This document shows positions 10,395 through 21,705 of a stretch of DNA of 64,000 bases, one piece after another. Both the position numbers and the translations under genes were made by a program. Source of the stretch: Monilinia fructicola (taxonomy: Eukaryota; Ascomycota; Leotiomycetes; Helotiales; Sclerotiniaceae); NCBI GenBank assembly GCA_008692225.1, contig VICG01000001.1, forward strand, positions 1-64,000, read 5' to 3'. The notes beneath the pieces are model-generated. The model saw only the letters and a list, made by a program, of their open reading frames with translations, had not been told where the DNA came from and did no database searches. The stretch's first letter is position 1, and each line of letters begins with the position of its first letter.

Positions 10395-13300
10395 TTACTT
10401 CGATCCCCCTCCACTTGCCCCGTCCTGTTCTACGCCCATCACGGCAAAATCCTTGGTGAGGACAGGAATGTTAGGATCTCCACTTCTCTCTCCACCCTTT
10501 CCTACATCATTCCCATTCTCCTCAACAGGTTCAGGACTGGCAACTAGAGGAGCCTTTCCAAGAAACTTCGCTATCTCTTGTTTATCAGTTCCTTTTTCTG
10601 TCGGACTAGTGCTTTGACTCTTATATGCACTTGCGCCTTTCCCAACTATCTTTTCCGTCCAATTCCATCCGGAATTAGTCGGCTTATTCTCGTCCTCTTC
10701 ACTATCATCCGCACTATCGATCCAGTCCCTATCGCTCCACCCAGCACTCTCATATCCATCATGTGCTTTCTTAGACCAAGCCGCACCATTCAGTGGTCCG
10801 GTCGTGGCTTCAAAGATGAATTAGAAGTTGCGAGTGCAGGAACTGAATCCCGGTCTTCTCTGACTTCCGAATCAGTACGATCATGTAGAGTGATATGTTC
10901 AGGAATCTCTTCCTTCTTCTCCACATTCCCCTGATCAACTGAAGAGTTCACTTCTTGTCCCTCGGATCCTGGAGCTTCCCCAGCGGCTTTAGCTCTTTCT
11001 TTTCCACCAGTGTCTTCATCTTTTCTTCTTGCAATTGCATCATCAGAGAAGTGAGTATCGCAAAGATGTTTTACCACTGGCCACCCATATGCATTGGCAA
11101 ACATCCTCCTTACAATCATGTTATTATGTGCATCAGGCTCCAAGCTGACAAGAACCTTTCGCCAACTTAGATCCCGATGATAAGCTCTCGCGATCTTCTC
11201 TTCGACTTTCATTGCCGAGGTATCGACAACCGTGTTGGGTGGGCGGGAAGTGCTGGTGTTTTTAGGATCATCATAATCGAAAGCTGAAATCTGACTATCG
11301 GTATGAGAGGCAGGTTTTGGAGGAGCAGATTCAGAAAAAGAAGAGTTTCTCCTTCGAAGTGTAGTTGATCTTTTTTTCAACGGGGGCGGTGGGATATCCG
11401 AAGGATGATATACACGATCATGGAAAATTGTTCGAGCGCGGGAGCTGGGGTCTATCAAGAATTCTGTAGATGGAAGTGGTGGCTTAAGGAGATCACCTGC
11501 AGATTCAAAAAATGTTGTCTTTGGGGGTGCTGAAACAATATTTGCATCTTTGGATTCGGTATCTCCTGCTGAAGCTTTTGGACGGCCTTCGGGGGATGGT
11601 GAGGACAGAGAGGGGGTAGAAGATTCGCTATCAGTGGTAATATTAATGGTCTGACTTCTTTTATATATCTTTGAGGGTTTGGCTTGATGAGCTTGAGATT
11701 TCGGAGGATTGGAACGAAAGAATCCGAAAAAGTTTGCGAGGGATCCATTATTATTGGATGTGAAGGAAGTTGATGTTGGACTATCAAACTCGCTACTGTT
11801 TCTACCTTCTATGGAAGAAATAGTAGAATGGTTAGGCACTTCCAGATTCTTGATGCTTCTTCTATCATCGTCCATGACATTTGATGGAGGCTGGGGCACT
11901 TCGGTTTCATGTCCTTGCAATTTAGGAGAAACATTTCCTCCAATATCATCCATATCACTAACCTCTTCATCAGACCAAGGTGCCTGTTTCTTTGCGGGTG
12001 ATCCGGAATTTGCCCCTGTAAGTTCTGCCCAACTCCATTCTGCCATAGTGCCAACGAGACCATTTTCCCTTCGGGCTTTCTCTACCCTACCTAAACTTTG
12101 CCAGTCTAGGAAGAGTAAACAGCTGGTTCTCAGAGGCACGATCCCATCATTAACAACATTTGAATATACTGTGCGATTTCGAAACTTCTTAAGAACAGTA
12201 TGAGCAGGACCAGTTGGGAGAATTCGTAAAAGAGGCTTAGCTTCCGGGGCAGATTCACCATCTAGCTTCTTGTGGGCACTTTCTCCAATATTTCCAACAA
12301 GTGCACCCCATCCACTTCTCGCGATCGTAGGTGCACGCCATGTCAGCCCGAGATCTTGACCGGTGCGACCGACTAGCCCAAAATCCAACGCAAATTTAAC
12401 ATATAATGGATTCTCATTGCTAAGACCTAGAAATGGTGAAGCCAATGCAATGAAGTTTATTGGCCTGATGATGTCGAAAAATTGAGGTGAGTGCTTTTGG
12501 ATGTATGCAATAGCATATGTTTGTACCAAACCACCAAGGGAATGAGCGATAAAACTAATGCTTGTGAAGCGGTAAGGGAGGTCAACATCTTGAGGCGCCT
12601 TAATAATGTTGCTATTCTCGTGCACTTGTTTGCCAAAATCATCCGTCAAATTCGACGAATCAGGCTTTATAGCGTGAGAAAGAGCTTCGGTCGCTGACCT
12701 CTTAAGGGTTGGTCGAAATGGTTGATCAGGGTATGTCATCGTGAGAACATATTTTGCGAGCCTTTTTCCAAGGTATTTTATTCCTCTTTCTGTCCGAACA
12801 GCATTTCCAGAAAAACCTCGCACAATCACTTCTTCCTCGTCTTCAGATTCGTCATCTGTTTCTTCCTGTTCCTCGGGGCGGTCTTCGGTGCTCGCCTCTC
12901 CATTCGACATTCTACCTTCCAAGCCTTGTTCCCCCTTAACTTGTGCGGCTGCCCTCTTTTGCTTCTCCTCTTGTTTCTTTTTCATCTTTCGGACTTTGGC
13001 GTCTATTTTGGCTTGTTTCGCTGTCGCATCTATGCTCTCCTTCAAAAATAACATATCCGCACCAAGATTGCTGTGTAATCCATGTGTCAAAACCACCAAA
13101 TGTACATTTTTTCGTTTCCTCCTCTTGGGCTTCTCCTCGATGTGATCTTTCCCTATGGCGTCTTCAACCGGCGCATCCTTATTCTTCTCCTTAGACCTTT
13201 GATCCTCCGCTACCTCATCTCTCTCATCCATCTTCGGTGTATTCCATAAGCTTGCGGTGTCATCCACTTTCACTCGTATCGCCCTGGAGTAAACCCCCCT

Positions 13301-13894
13301 TGGTAAGGCCGCATGGTGGCCATCCTTCGCTTTTTGACTCTTCTGGTGATCGTGTACTTGTCCAGGCACTGGTGCTGTCCCTCCTAGCATCGATCCTCCA
13401 CCGAACCCCAACGAGAGACTTTTCTCGTCCCGACCGAGCAAAACTTCATAATGAACGGCCGCGGAGTTTGAAAATACCACCTGCGACGTAACTTCAATGA
13501 TCCAAGTAACGCTTTTCACATGCGAATCATCTCTGCCAGGCGATCTCCCATCTCGGTTTGCGCTTCCTGCCGTCTTTCGCACATCTTCTGGCACGACCAG
13601 TTCTGTCGTGAAAGAACCGCCAGCTTTTAAGTTTGGCTCGAATTCAGGCACACCATCCCGTCGAGGATTTTCGAATTTAACATTAGGATTAAATGTAGAA
13701 GGGTAAGCTGCGGCATATAGAGTATAAGGACCATGAACAAAAGCTGCTCGAAGTGCTATGGCAGATGTATTCTTAATCTTTAAATGAAGTCTTGCGGGGG
13801 AAGGTAGAATCCGATCGTGCGCCGGTGTATATGTAACTGTATAACGAATGATCTCTCCTATCTTCACACTTCCAGCTTGATATAAAAGTAACAT
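10395..13894 (-). CDS. DUF676/ROG1-like serine esterase (lipase)
   Basis: Intronless gene for an alpha/beta-hydrolase of the fungal DUF676 group, which contains yeast ROG1 and related lipid-particle lipases. I start at 13894 (MLLLYQAGSVKIGEIIRYTV), the conserved N-terminus, and not at an ATG 20 codons upstream. Seen in order: an N-terminal beta-rich domain; a basic linker; the hydrolase core with VVLTHGLHSN (oxyanion strand); the nucleophile elbow FIAHSLGGLVQ; an Asp/His region around NVVNDGIVPLRTS; then a long Ser/Pro-rich, probably disordered tail. The frame runs open to a stop at 10790 (residue ~1034). A one-base frame change near 10790-10805 opens about 130 more codons, including a DWIDSADDSEEDE acidic patch, up to a TAA at 10395-10397. 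The continuity of that second frame suggests it is the true end. Confidence 0.85.
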
Positions 13895-14762
13895 TTTGAT
13901 TTTGTTTATGGTGACTGTCAGTGTGCCCAAGGCAAAGGGAAAGGGGGAGTTCAAGTAGGGAGGAGGTCGGTGGATAGGAAGTAGTTAGAATGCCTCGATT
14001 GTAGAGCATTTAGATAAATATATGGATTGTAGATATTATTATTATTGTAATTCTAAAAGACATTTTGAATGTGGAAATTCAGGAGTACTTTCATTTTCAT
14101 TTTTGTGAATATGGATGGATGTATGTATGTGTGTATGTGTGTATCAATAAGTAGCAATCCTCGAGTAGGCAAGGTTATATATAAAAAAGGAGAAATGAAT
14201 TGAATACTTCAACCAAAGAAATATTTGTGCACGAGCTTCGTTCATATGCTCACTTCACTTCACTTCACTTCACTCCACTTACTTCACTTCACTTACTTAC
14301 TTCACTTCACTTCACTTCACTTCACTTCACTTACTTACTTCACTTCACTTCACACTTCAATATGCTTGCTTGACCTTGCTTATCGTCTTATCAGAATGTC
14401 AAGAATGACGATGTTGTGGCGCAGTTGATCATAAAGTTAATAATTGTAACGTTATTAACCTTACGGACTACCTACGTAGGCAGTTGAAAAGGGATGGGAT
14501 GAAGGGGCATTTCAGATGCAATCCGAATCTAAAGGCAGATTTGAGTTTAAATGCGTTGATCATATTGATTGCATTGTTGGCATTGTTGGCATTGTTTGAC
14601 TTGTTAATTAGATTCATGTTGAAGTCGACGATGAGGATGATCTAGACTTATATTACATTTACATTGTGTGTTACCTATATGCAGCCTTTACTTAGGTCAA
14701 CCTGATCGTCGCCAAGATCAAACGGGTAAGCAGAGTGAGCAAATAGTATTCATTGAGATTCG
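13895..14762. other. Upstream region of the esterase gene
   Basis: Promoter side of the minus-strand esterase, with AT-rich runs (ATTATT near 14035), GTAT/GTGT repeats near 14110-14145 and the CACTT array at about 14250-14352. No gene seen. Confidence 0.5.
14250..14353. repeat. CACTT pentanucleotide array
   Basis: Some 18 copies of CACTT/TTCAC, with occasional TTACTTACTT interruptions. Non-coding, about 360 bp upstream of the esterase start. Confidence 0.85.
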
Positions 14763-14820
14763 ACATCTACTTGGGTGGGTTTTAAAAGAGGCATACGTAA
14801 ATATAAACTTTTAATTATTT
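14763..14820 (+). repeat. Left terminal inverted repeat
   Basis: Outer 31 bp match the right terminus except for four positions, three of which are transitions. After that, identity falls off but AATATAAACTTTTAATTAT still aligns with small gaps. Confidence 0.75.
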
Positions 14821-15232
14821 AGTAAAACGTTAATACAATCTTATATAACTTGAAAATATTATTAATTTAGTATTTTTATATCTACTATAAAAAATTTATA
14901 TTATAAAAATCAATTTAAAATTAATAATAGTATAACGAAATTTATAAATATAGAGAAAATATAGAAAAAATAAAGATTTATAATAATATTAAATAATTTA
15001 ATAAATATTATAATTAGATCTATAAAATTATACTATATAATAAAATAAAAGCTAACCTTGGAAATTCTATATATTTTATTTTTAAATCCTAATATCTTTA
15101 TTAATATTTAAAATATATATAAATAAAGTTTAATAATTAGAAAAAATTTATTTATTTAAAAAGAATAAATTTGTTTATTTCGATTAATATAAGTATATTA
15201 TTTCGTTAATATTTTAAATTCTTTATTCTTTA

Positions 15233-15318
15233 TATATTAATAATTAATATATATATTAATAATTAATATATATATTAATAATTAATATATATATTAATAA
15301 TTAATATATATATTAATA
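15233..15318. repeat. AT tandem repeat inside the element
   Basis: About four copies of a 20-21-bp palindromic unit (TATATTAATAATTAATATA) within the degraded transposon interior. Confidence 0.8.
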
Positions 15319-15587
15319 TAATAGATATTATTAAATAATAAAAATATCTAATAAAACTTTAAAACGTGTATTATTTTTCTATAATTTTCGTTTTTAAAAT
15401 TTCAACATCGCTAAAATTCTAATTAATATATTAATAAATTACTAGATTTTTTAAAAATCACTAACTTTATAATACTAGTATTATTTTAAAATTAATTTTT
15501 ATAATATAAAAGCTTTATAAAGAGATATTAATATACTGAATTTATAATACATCTAGATTATATAACATTATATTAAGGTTTCGTTGA

Positions 15588-15644
15588 ATAATTATAAGTT
15601 TTATACTCGTCTATGCCTCTTTCAAAACGCGCCCGAGTAGATGT
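15588..15644 (-). repeat. Right terminal inverted repeat
   Basis: Less mutated copy of the terminus. It keeps C where the left end has T (CTCGGGCGCG against CTTGGGTGGG), so it is closer to the ancestral sequence. Confidence 0.75.
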
Positions 15645-17467
15645 TCTATTATGCAATCGACTGGCGGGGGTCAACCATAACCTTGCCATTCATCCCTAGG
15701 TATATATGCATATGGTCATCCCACACATCCCACACATGCCACACATGAACTTCGTATAACCTTCCCATTCTTCCGTCGCATCGTGATTCATTCCGGTGCA
15801 GAAATGATGGTAACCCCTTAAGATTAAGTAAGGCTAAGGTTATCTCAACATTCTTGCTTGTTAAGTTGCAACAACGGAAACGATCGATGTTACACCTTGA
15901 CACCCACCGGTGACCTTGGAGCAGATTGGTTTCGAGGTCTAATGAGATAAAAAGCAGTCTGATAATTGGATTCAATATCTACTAGGTAACCTGAGGTAAC
16001 CTTAATCAATTAAGGTTAAAGTCACATGGGCGCAACGTCGTGACGTAATTCCCGGGAGATGCGAGTATATACAATCTTGTGACGACTAGGTAGGCGCCCT
16101 CGCTCGTATTAGCTCTTTGCTTTCTTCCGTGGTAGTTGAGCCCCTTTACCTTGGCGAGGAAAAGTTGAGTTCCGCGCTTCCGATTTTACTTCTCTAATGT
16201 ACATACATGTACTTCGTAAGATTATAGTTCTAGATGATAATAAGAACCATTTCTATAGAATTGTTCAATCAACCACAAGGGAACTTTCGGATATAGATGC
16301 GAGAGAGTATAACCTTCCAGTTTCCCCTCTTCTTAGTACTACTAGTCCTAACCTTCTCTAGTCTTCGATTCCCAACGTATACAGAGTCCATAAGAAAATA
16401 CCTCGGAGCATTCATTCAAAATTCGCAATATGTTTTCTTCTCGGTAGGTCGCGATCGGTCGGTGTGTATAGTTGACTGACTGAAGCTCGTCTCTTCTTCC
16501 TCCGCTGGCTAATTAGTGCATTGGGAGTCAAATCATGTACTTACCTCCGTTGTTCACTGTTCTATTTTCATTTCCACTGCCTTTCAAGGAAGTTCATGCC
16601 TCATCGTGTTTCTAAAATAAACTGAATCCAAATTCATCGTCCTCTTCCCATGATAATCAACGGACAAAAGGTCATCTCGAGTATTCAAATTGGTATTTCA
16701 TTCAATTTGATGTGCGGGTAATTGTATAAGCGTATAACTGCCGCAAGTGTTGACTTGGTTATGACTGTGCCGCCTCAGCTGCAAGTGTCGTGAGGTAACC
16801 TTCAATGTCGAATGACCATAATAGCAGCCCACCCGACAAATGCAAGTTTCTTCGCCTCATGTACGGCGATGATTACCCAGACTGCCATCTAGGAAGTTTT
16901 TTGGAGCCAAATCATAAGCCTATACATTGACTTCTAAAGATACTAAACACTACTGCACTTCGAGAGAATCTAGGCCACGGATTGACTGACGATATGTACG
17001 AGTACATCTTTCTGGTATCAGCCATAATTTAGGAAGTCAATTGTTCTTTTTTTGCATCTCTTTTGTATCTCTCTTGTATCTGAACTTCCAATTATTTTTA
17101 CATACTCACTGACAGTATCATCAATGACTACATGTTCATTACTATGAATTTTGCAACTTTGAGATAGAGGTTGTTATTTCATCTCTCAAAGTATCTATAT
17201 ATATCTCTACTCATGAGTATAAAGGTGTTCATCCTCATCTCGAAATCAACCACCAACAACATTCAGGTCTCATTGCAAACATACAACACAAACCTCTTCC
17301 AAGCCTCTACAATATTTATCAAAGCTAAAACAGCTTGTTCAATCCATTCCATTATCTTCCAACTCAAGTCACAGATTTTTCTCGCTGTCTATTCCACCCA
17401 CTTACCTACACTCACAAGCTACTATCTTCCCTTTCGTTCCGCTACCGTTCGATATAAATCAGTCAAA
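15645..17467. other. Intergenic, upstream of the Asn-rich protein
   Basis: No secure gene. It contains a near-perfect inverted repeat AACCTTAAT-CA-ATTAAGGTT (15998-16017) among several GGTAACC/TAACCTT words. A 60-codon plus frame at 16297-16479 starts with a hydrophobic stretch but has no further support. The leader just before 17468 is pyrimidine-rich, as in fungal promoters. A frame open upstream from 17171 is ignored because the signal peptide starts at 17468. Confidence 0.5.
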
Positions 17468-18507
17468 ATGAAGTACATTGCACCCATGGTCCTCGTCCTC
17501 TCAGCTGCGGTCTCAGCAGCTCCTGCTTCCACTTCAAGAGACATAGCATCTCCGTTAAACATTCCTACTACAGCCCAAGGCAATTCAAACAATTCACCTC
17601 CGAACCTTGCCACTACAGCTCAAGGTAGCAACTTCTTATCGGCCAATACAGTCTCTGTTACCCAACAGTCACAAACAACTACTAGAGATATTGCTCAATA
17701 TTATTCATCTGCCTTTGCTTCTACCACAGTATGTACCCTTTTTGTCCCTAGGCTAGCAAATCTAACTCCTATAGAAAATCAATACTCTAATAGCTATTTT
17801 CGCTGGCGTTGGTGAAATCCCAGGAAACAATCAGCTTTGCTTCTCTCTCCCTAAATTGATAAGCTGGTACAACAATCTACTAGCTGAAGAATTCCAACTA
17901 TATATTCAACTTCAGAATGCACTATCTACGGGTGGTGCAATAACGGCGCAGAGTTCCACACCTACGCTGAACCAAGTCCAAGTGGATGCATCAGAATTTG
18001 TACAAAGTCAGTCGACCAAGAGAACAAATGACATCAATACCAATTCCAATACCAACGCGAATACAAATGCAAATATAAACGCCAATCCAAACGCCAATCC
18101 AAACGCCAATCCAAACGCCAATCCAAACGCTAACTCAAACGTTAATACAAACATCAATACAAACTTAAACGCAAATACGAACGTAAACACTAATGCCAAT
18201 ACCAATACCAATACTAACAACAATACCAACAACAACGCAAATACTAACGTCAATGCAAACGTCGATACAAATGCCAACACCAATACAAACACCAACATCA
18301 ACACATACGACGAAACTTGCAACCTATCCCAATTCCAACAAGAAGTCCTCCAACTCGACCAACTAAAACTGTCAGAAATTCATGGCATTCGCCTCCAAAA
18401 TCCTCTCTGATGCCCAGCAAATCCAAGGATTCCTCAATCTCAACCTTTATCCCCAGGGCTCACTCGGATGCAACTGGAACGCACAAAGTAACTCCTACTC
18501 GTACTAG
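17468..18507 (+). CDS. Secreted Asn-rich repeat protein
   Basis: The protein begins with a signal peptide ([20 protein letters not shown]; cleavage likely after Ala-Ala). A 46-nt intron at 17729-17774 (GTATGT, CTAAC, ATAG) joins SAFASTT to [17 protein letters not shown] in phase 0. Residues around 185-275 are a low-complexity block of N-A-N-P, N-A-N-T and N-x units. Flanking it are two more ordered parts, [20 protein letters not shown] before and [16 protein letters not shown] after. A one-base frame change near 18360-18390 is needed to read on into [20 protein letters not shown] and LGCNWN, ending at TAG 18505-18507. Cys at LCF, CNL and GCN could form disulfides. No family recognised; the size and secretion fit a cell-wall or effector-like protein, which is inference. 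Confidence 0.7.
18030..18310 (+). repeat. In-frame minisatellite encoding Asn-X repeats
   Basis: Tandem AAC-rich 6- and 12-bp units, the cleanest being AACGCCAATCCA at about 18078-18130. It codes for the N-P-N-A block of the secreted protein. Units vary at third positions (GCC/GCT/GCG/GCA), so selection or age has diversified them at the DNA level while the Asn pattern is kept. Confidence 0.85.
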
Positions 18508-19188
18508 GAAAACCAACAGGCGATTACCGTTGATGTCGCGCAGACCTCTACCGCATTAACTCTATCTTCTTTCTCTGGCTCGGGGAGTATGTCATAGAGG
18601 TCGAGGAGTGCTGGGAATCTTTTGGATGGAAGGGTTTGACGAGTTTTTATTTCTGTTCACAGGTATTTCATCGACATCGTCTGAGCAGTCTTTAGTCGGT
18701 TTGGGTGTCAGAACTTTGCAAGAACGCCTGGATTTTGGGCATGGTTCATTTCTATAAAAAATTTCGATGGGGTTGGGGTATGCGTTTTTATATGGTTTCT
18801 GTAGTTTTGCATTTTTGAGGGTCATATTTGGGTCTGGGTTTATGAGGTTTATGAGTTCAACCACTTTTGATTTTGGTTGTTGTTATATCACCTACATTCG
18901 TTGGAACGACGCGAAATTAAAGTTCTTGTTTTGTGTTATGTTATGTTTTCTATGGCAATTCTCACATAGTTTCTGTGAAAGAATCATCCGAAATTGTTCA
19001 TTATTTGAGGCAGATAAAACAAGTTAAAGCACCTGGAATTTTCCTTGCGCTTCACTTCCACGATTTGGGCCGCAATAAAACCTTTACCTCATATCAGGTG
19101 CTCAGGACTTAACAAAAACGCAATACTCGAATCCCAAAAAGGCAGATAAGAATCGCCATCTTAAGATCTCCCAAGCATTGAGAGCTGA
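18508..19188. other. Intergenic
   Basis: Gap between the Asn-rich gene (plus) and the DJ-1-like gene (minus), both 3' ends. Only short frames without features. Confidence 0.5.
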
Positions 19189-19973
19189 TCAAGCATCCAG
19201 ATTATGATGATGCTGCTGAGGAAACACCCGACCACCCCTCACATCCCTCGGTTCAAAATCCAATACGGCAAACGCAAACTTCACAAGATCTATATCAACC
19301 CTCTCCATCACCCAACTAGCCATCATATCCATCCCTGCACACGCACCGCTCGCGGTCCAGATATTCCCATCGACAACCCATTGAGCATTGCTTGTCCAAT
19401 TTACATTTGTATAGTGCTTTTTGGCATAAGCGACGAAAGAATGATTTACCGTTGCTCTCTTGCCATCGAGAATGCCTGTTTGCGCAACGGCAAGGGCGCC
19501 GGTGCAGGTTGTGAAGAGGCCCTTTCCTGCTTCTACATGGGCGCAGATGAAGTTTTTGAAAGATTCGGGTAGGAGGTAAGTTGGGGCTGGACCACCAACG
19601 ATGAGATAATCGAGTGGTGGGCAATTCTCGAAGGTGTTGGTTGGTACCACCTTGAATGCAGCGGTGAGCTCAACAGGTTCCTGTGTATGGCATTAGTCCG
19701 ATCACATCTATTGTGACTTTGATCATCTTACCATGGTTTCGTTTATGTGGAAGAAATTAATATCAATTGCGTGCTTGAGGAAGCGATCAAGTTCTGGTGA
19801 GTCAGGGGATTGGCAAGCTTCAATCATCGCTTTGGACTAGTTTTCGATCAGCTTAGAACTATAAGCAGATTGGAGCTGGTTGGACTTACGCACGAAGCCA
19901 GAACATCAAAAGGCATGGCGACATCAATAGTTTGATAGGGAATCATAAGAACACCGAAATTAATTGGAGACAT
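19189..19973 (-). CDS. DJ-1/PfpI family protein (class I glutamine amidotransferase-like)
   Basis: Three exons give 226 aa with no break: 19890-19973, 19732-19836 and 19189-19680. The introns 19837-19889 (GTAAGT...ACTAG) and 19681-19731 (GTAAGA...ACACAG) are both in phase 0. The start MSPINFGVLMIPYQTIDVAM is the usual beta-strand opening of the family. The core LDYLIVGGPAP and the nucleophile elbow FTTCTGALAVAQTGILDGKR with its Cys are present, and GACAGMDMMASWV matches the helix that follows the His/Asp region. Family members are glyoxalase-, hydratase- or protease-like, or act as isonitrile hydratase relatives. No signal peptide, so probably cytosolic. The exact reaction cannot be told from sequence alone. 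Confidence 0.9.
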
Positions 19974-20228
19974 GGTTATTGTGTTGATTTGAAGTTGTTG
20001 AAAGCGTGCTCAGATACTATTCAATGACCGAATTGGATCTAGCACTCAAATTGAAAGTGATTTGAATACCAAAAATCTGATTTTTGGATTTTTCTTCTTT
20101 GAATGGTGTTATTCAGTGGATTTATCTCGAAATAAGTAATAAAAGGGGTTGTGGTACAGTGTATATCCGTTATGGGTTTCCGGATATACGTGGGGATATA
20201 GTGAGGTTGATGAACGACTACTCTCCGG

Positions 20229-20609
20229 ATGCACATCATTCCAAGGCCGTTAAAGCACTCGGTTCTTTATTTAAATGGTAGTAGTTTTCCCGGGGAAGTA
20301 ATCCTGATCCCTTGTTATGAGACTCGGTCTGCTACATCGACGATACAGCTTACCTCCGGTGCGCTGTCTTCTTTGGCTCGATCACTATTGATAAACTTCA
20401 CGGACCTCAACAAATACGTGAGACTCACAGTAAATCGCGGAGTTAATATCGTCACCGGAGATGGTTTCATAGCCTACACAGCTGTTGATAATATGAAGAG
20501 AGATTTATCAATTGGAGTTGTAACTCTAGAAGTATCCAAAAGAAAGAACAAAGTGACAGGGAAATCTGTAGTTAAACCACATTTCATCCTCCATGGAACA
20601 TATGCATGA
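20229..20609 (+). other. Unassigned open frame, possible gene fragment
   Basis: 126 codons open; the second half (TDLNKYVRLTVNRGVNIVTG onward) has a protein-like amino acid mix, and the first half does not. No domain recognised, no signal peptide, no clear splice sites. May be a decayed exon or chance. Confidence 0.25.
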
Positions 20610-20761
20610 CTTAATTTTCGTTGCCAAAAAGCTGGATACGATGAAAGGTTCAAGAAATTAACGAAAACAACACAAAAAGATACAATTGTATCCTACCCTA
20701 TGAAGGCCAAGCATACCCATCGCATCTACTCTCTACTCTATGTTCTTCACAATAAACGTAT

Positions 20762-21705
20762 TCAATTATTCTGCTCTCGTATACTTCTCCCTTTCCCAGA
20801 CTTCAAGGTATTTCCCACTTGAATAAAGCACGGGTTTTTCCCCTTTTTGAGTGCAGTGGCATCATCCTTGCACACCCATCCAAACAATATTTTATTAAAT
20901 GCAAGAATGACCGCCGCTAATAAATTACTATCTCCTTTCTTCAATTCGAAGTATACAAATGTATCATGCGGTGCAGCATAAGACGCAACACAAGTCCAAG
21001 AGAAGTCATAAATCTCTCCGCCCATGTTCCTCGGTAGTTATGTATACGTCAAACGTCGAAGCTATCAGAATTATAAATGAAGGACGAAATTACCCTGAGC
21101 CCTGATATCTGCTACTAAACCAGATGCACGTTCATTCTAAGAAAACTAACATCCACGTTTGTTGAATCGTCAGCGTTGCCCAACTATCCTTGAAATTAGT
21201 TGGTGGTATTCTCTTGAACGATTCGACTCACTCTTGCCAAATCGATTTTAAAAGCACCATAGTTTTCAAACTTGGCTGAACACTGACAAAGATTTGTATA
21301 TGCAGCCACCACACTTATCCATGACATTTTCTTGCTATCATGTTCATCCAAAGTTACGGTTGGGGCAGGAGCTTTTGTAATCTATTGATTTGCAGTAAGG
21401 TCTATATTTGCTGGTGGGGGATAAACGTAGGTAGAGAATAGCATGTTAGAAAGTACAATAATAGTGAACAGATACTTGGGGGTGCACAATCGGGATATAG
21501 AAGTTATAGTACAAAGAATTAAAGGGTGTGATATTTGAGGAAAGACTTCCGTCCAGACTGTTTTCACAATGAAGAAATGAAATGATAACGATAGTCTGGG
21601 GATACAAGGTGGCAGAAAATTATAGGTTTGTTTGTTGAAGAGAACAATACCTGCGACTACCATTCGTTTGGCCAGTTCCTGGAGCTCATATTTTATCATT
21701 TTCAT
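20762..21705 (-). CDS. Small protein of unknown function, four exons
   Basis: Model by splice logic. Exon 1 begins at 21705 (MKMIKYELQELAKRMVVA). A long intron of about 270-285 nt ends near 21370. Exon 2 reads APAPTVTLDEHDSKKMSWIS and VVAAYTNLCQCSAKFENYG to about 21235. A GTGAGT...TTAG intron follows. Exon 3 is NERASGLVADIRAQ (near 21135-21095). A GTAATT...CCGAG intron leads to exon 4, GGEIYDFSWTCVASYAAPHD to the stop at 20762. The last three exons join in frame and look truly coding; exon 1 is the least certain because its splice phase needs an AAG acceptor. About 160-170 aa, four to five Cys, no clear membrane segment. I do not recognise the family. Confidence 0.5.

Larger units (their letters stand above)
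14763..15644. mobile_element. RIP-degraded DNA transposon with terminal inverted repeats
   Basis: The left end begins ACATCTACTTGGGTGGGTTT and the right end, read on the other strand, begins ACATCTACTCGGGCGCGTTT. The match continues for about 55 bp through AAAGAGGCATA to an AATTAT word. Nearly all mismatches are C/T or G/A, the pattern expected from repeat-induced point mutation. The interior (about 770 bp) is almost pure A/T with no open frame of note, so no transposase is readable. The ~882-bp size suggests a non-autonomous or deleted class II element. I could not find a clear target-site duplication, so the superfamily stays open. Confidence 0.75.

Noticed and set aside
17171..17467. Upstream start for the Asn-rich protein
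   Set aside because: The upstream part would bury a good signal peptide at 17468 and has leader-like composition.
18078..18150. Relation of the N-A-N-P repeats to the malaria circumsporozoite repeat
   Set aside because: Short tetrapeptide repeats arise easily from AAC-rich DNA; nothing outside the repeat is similar in kind.
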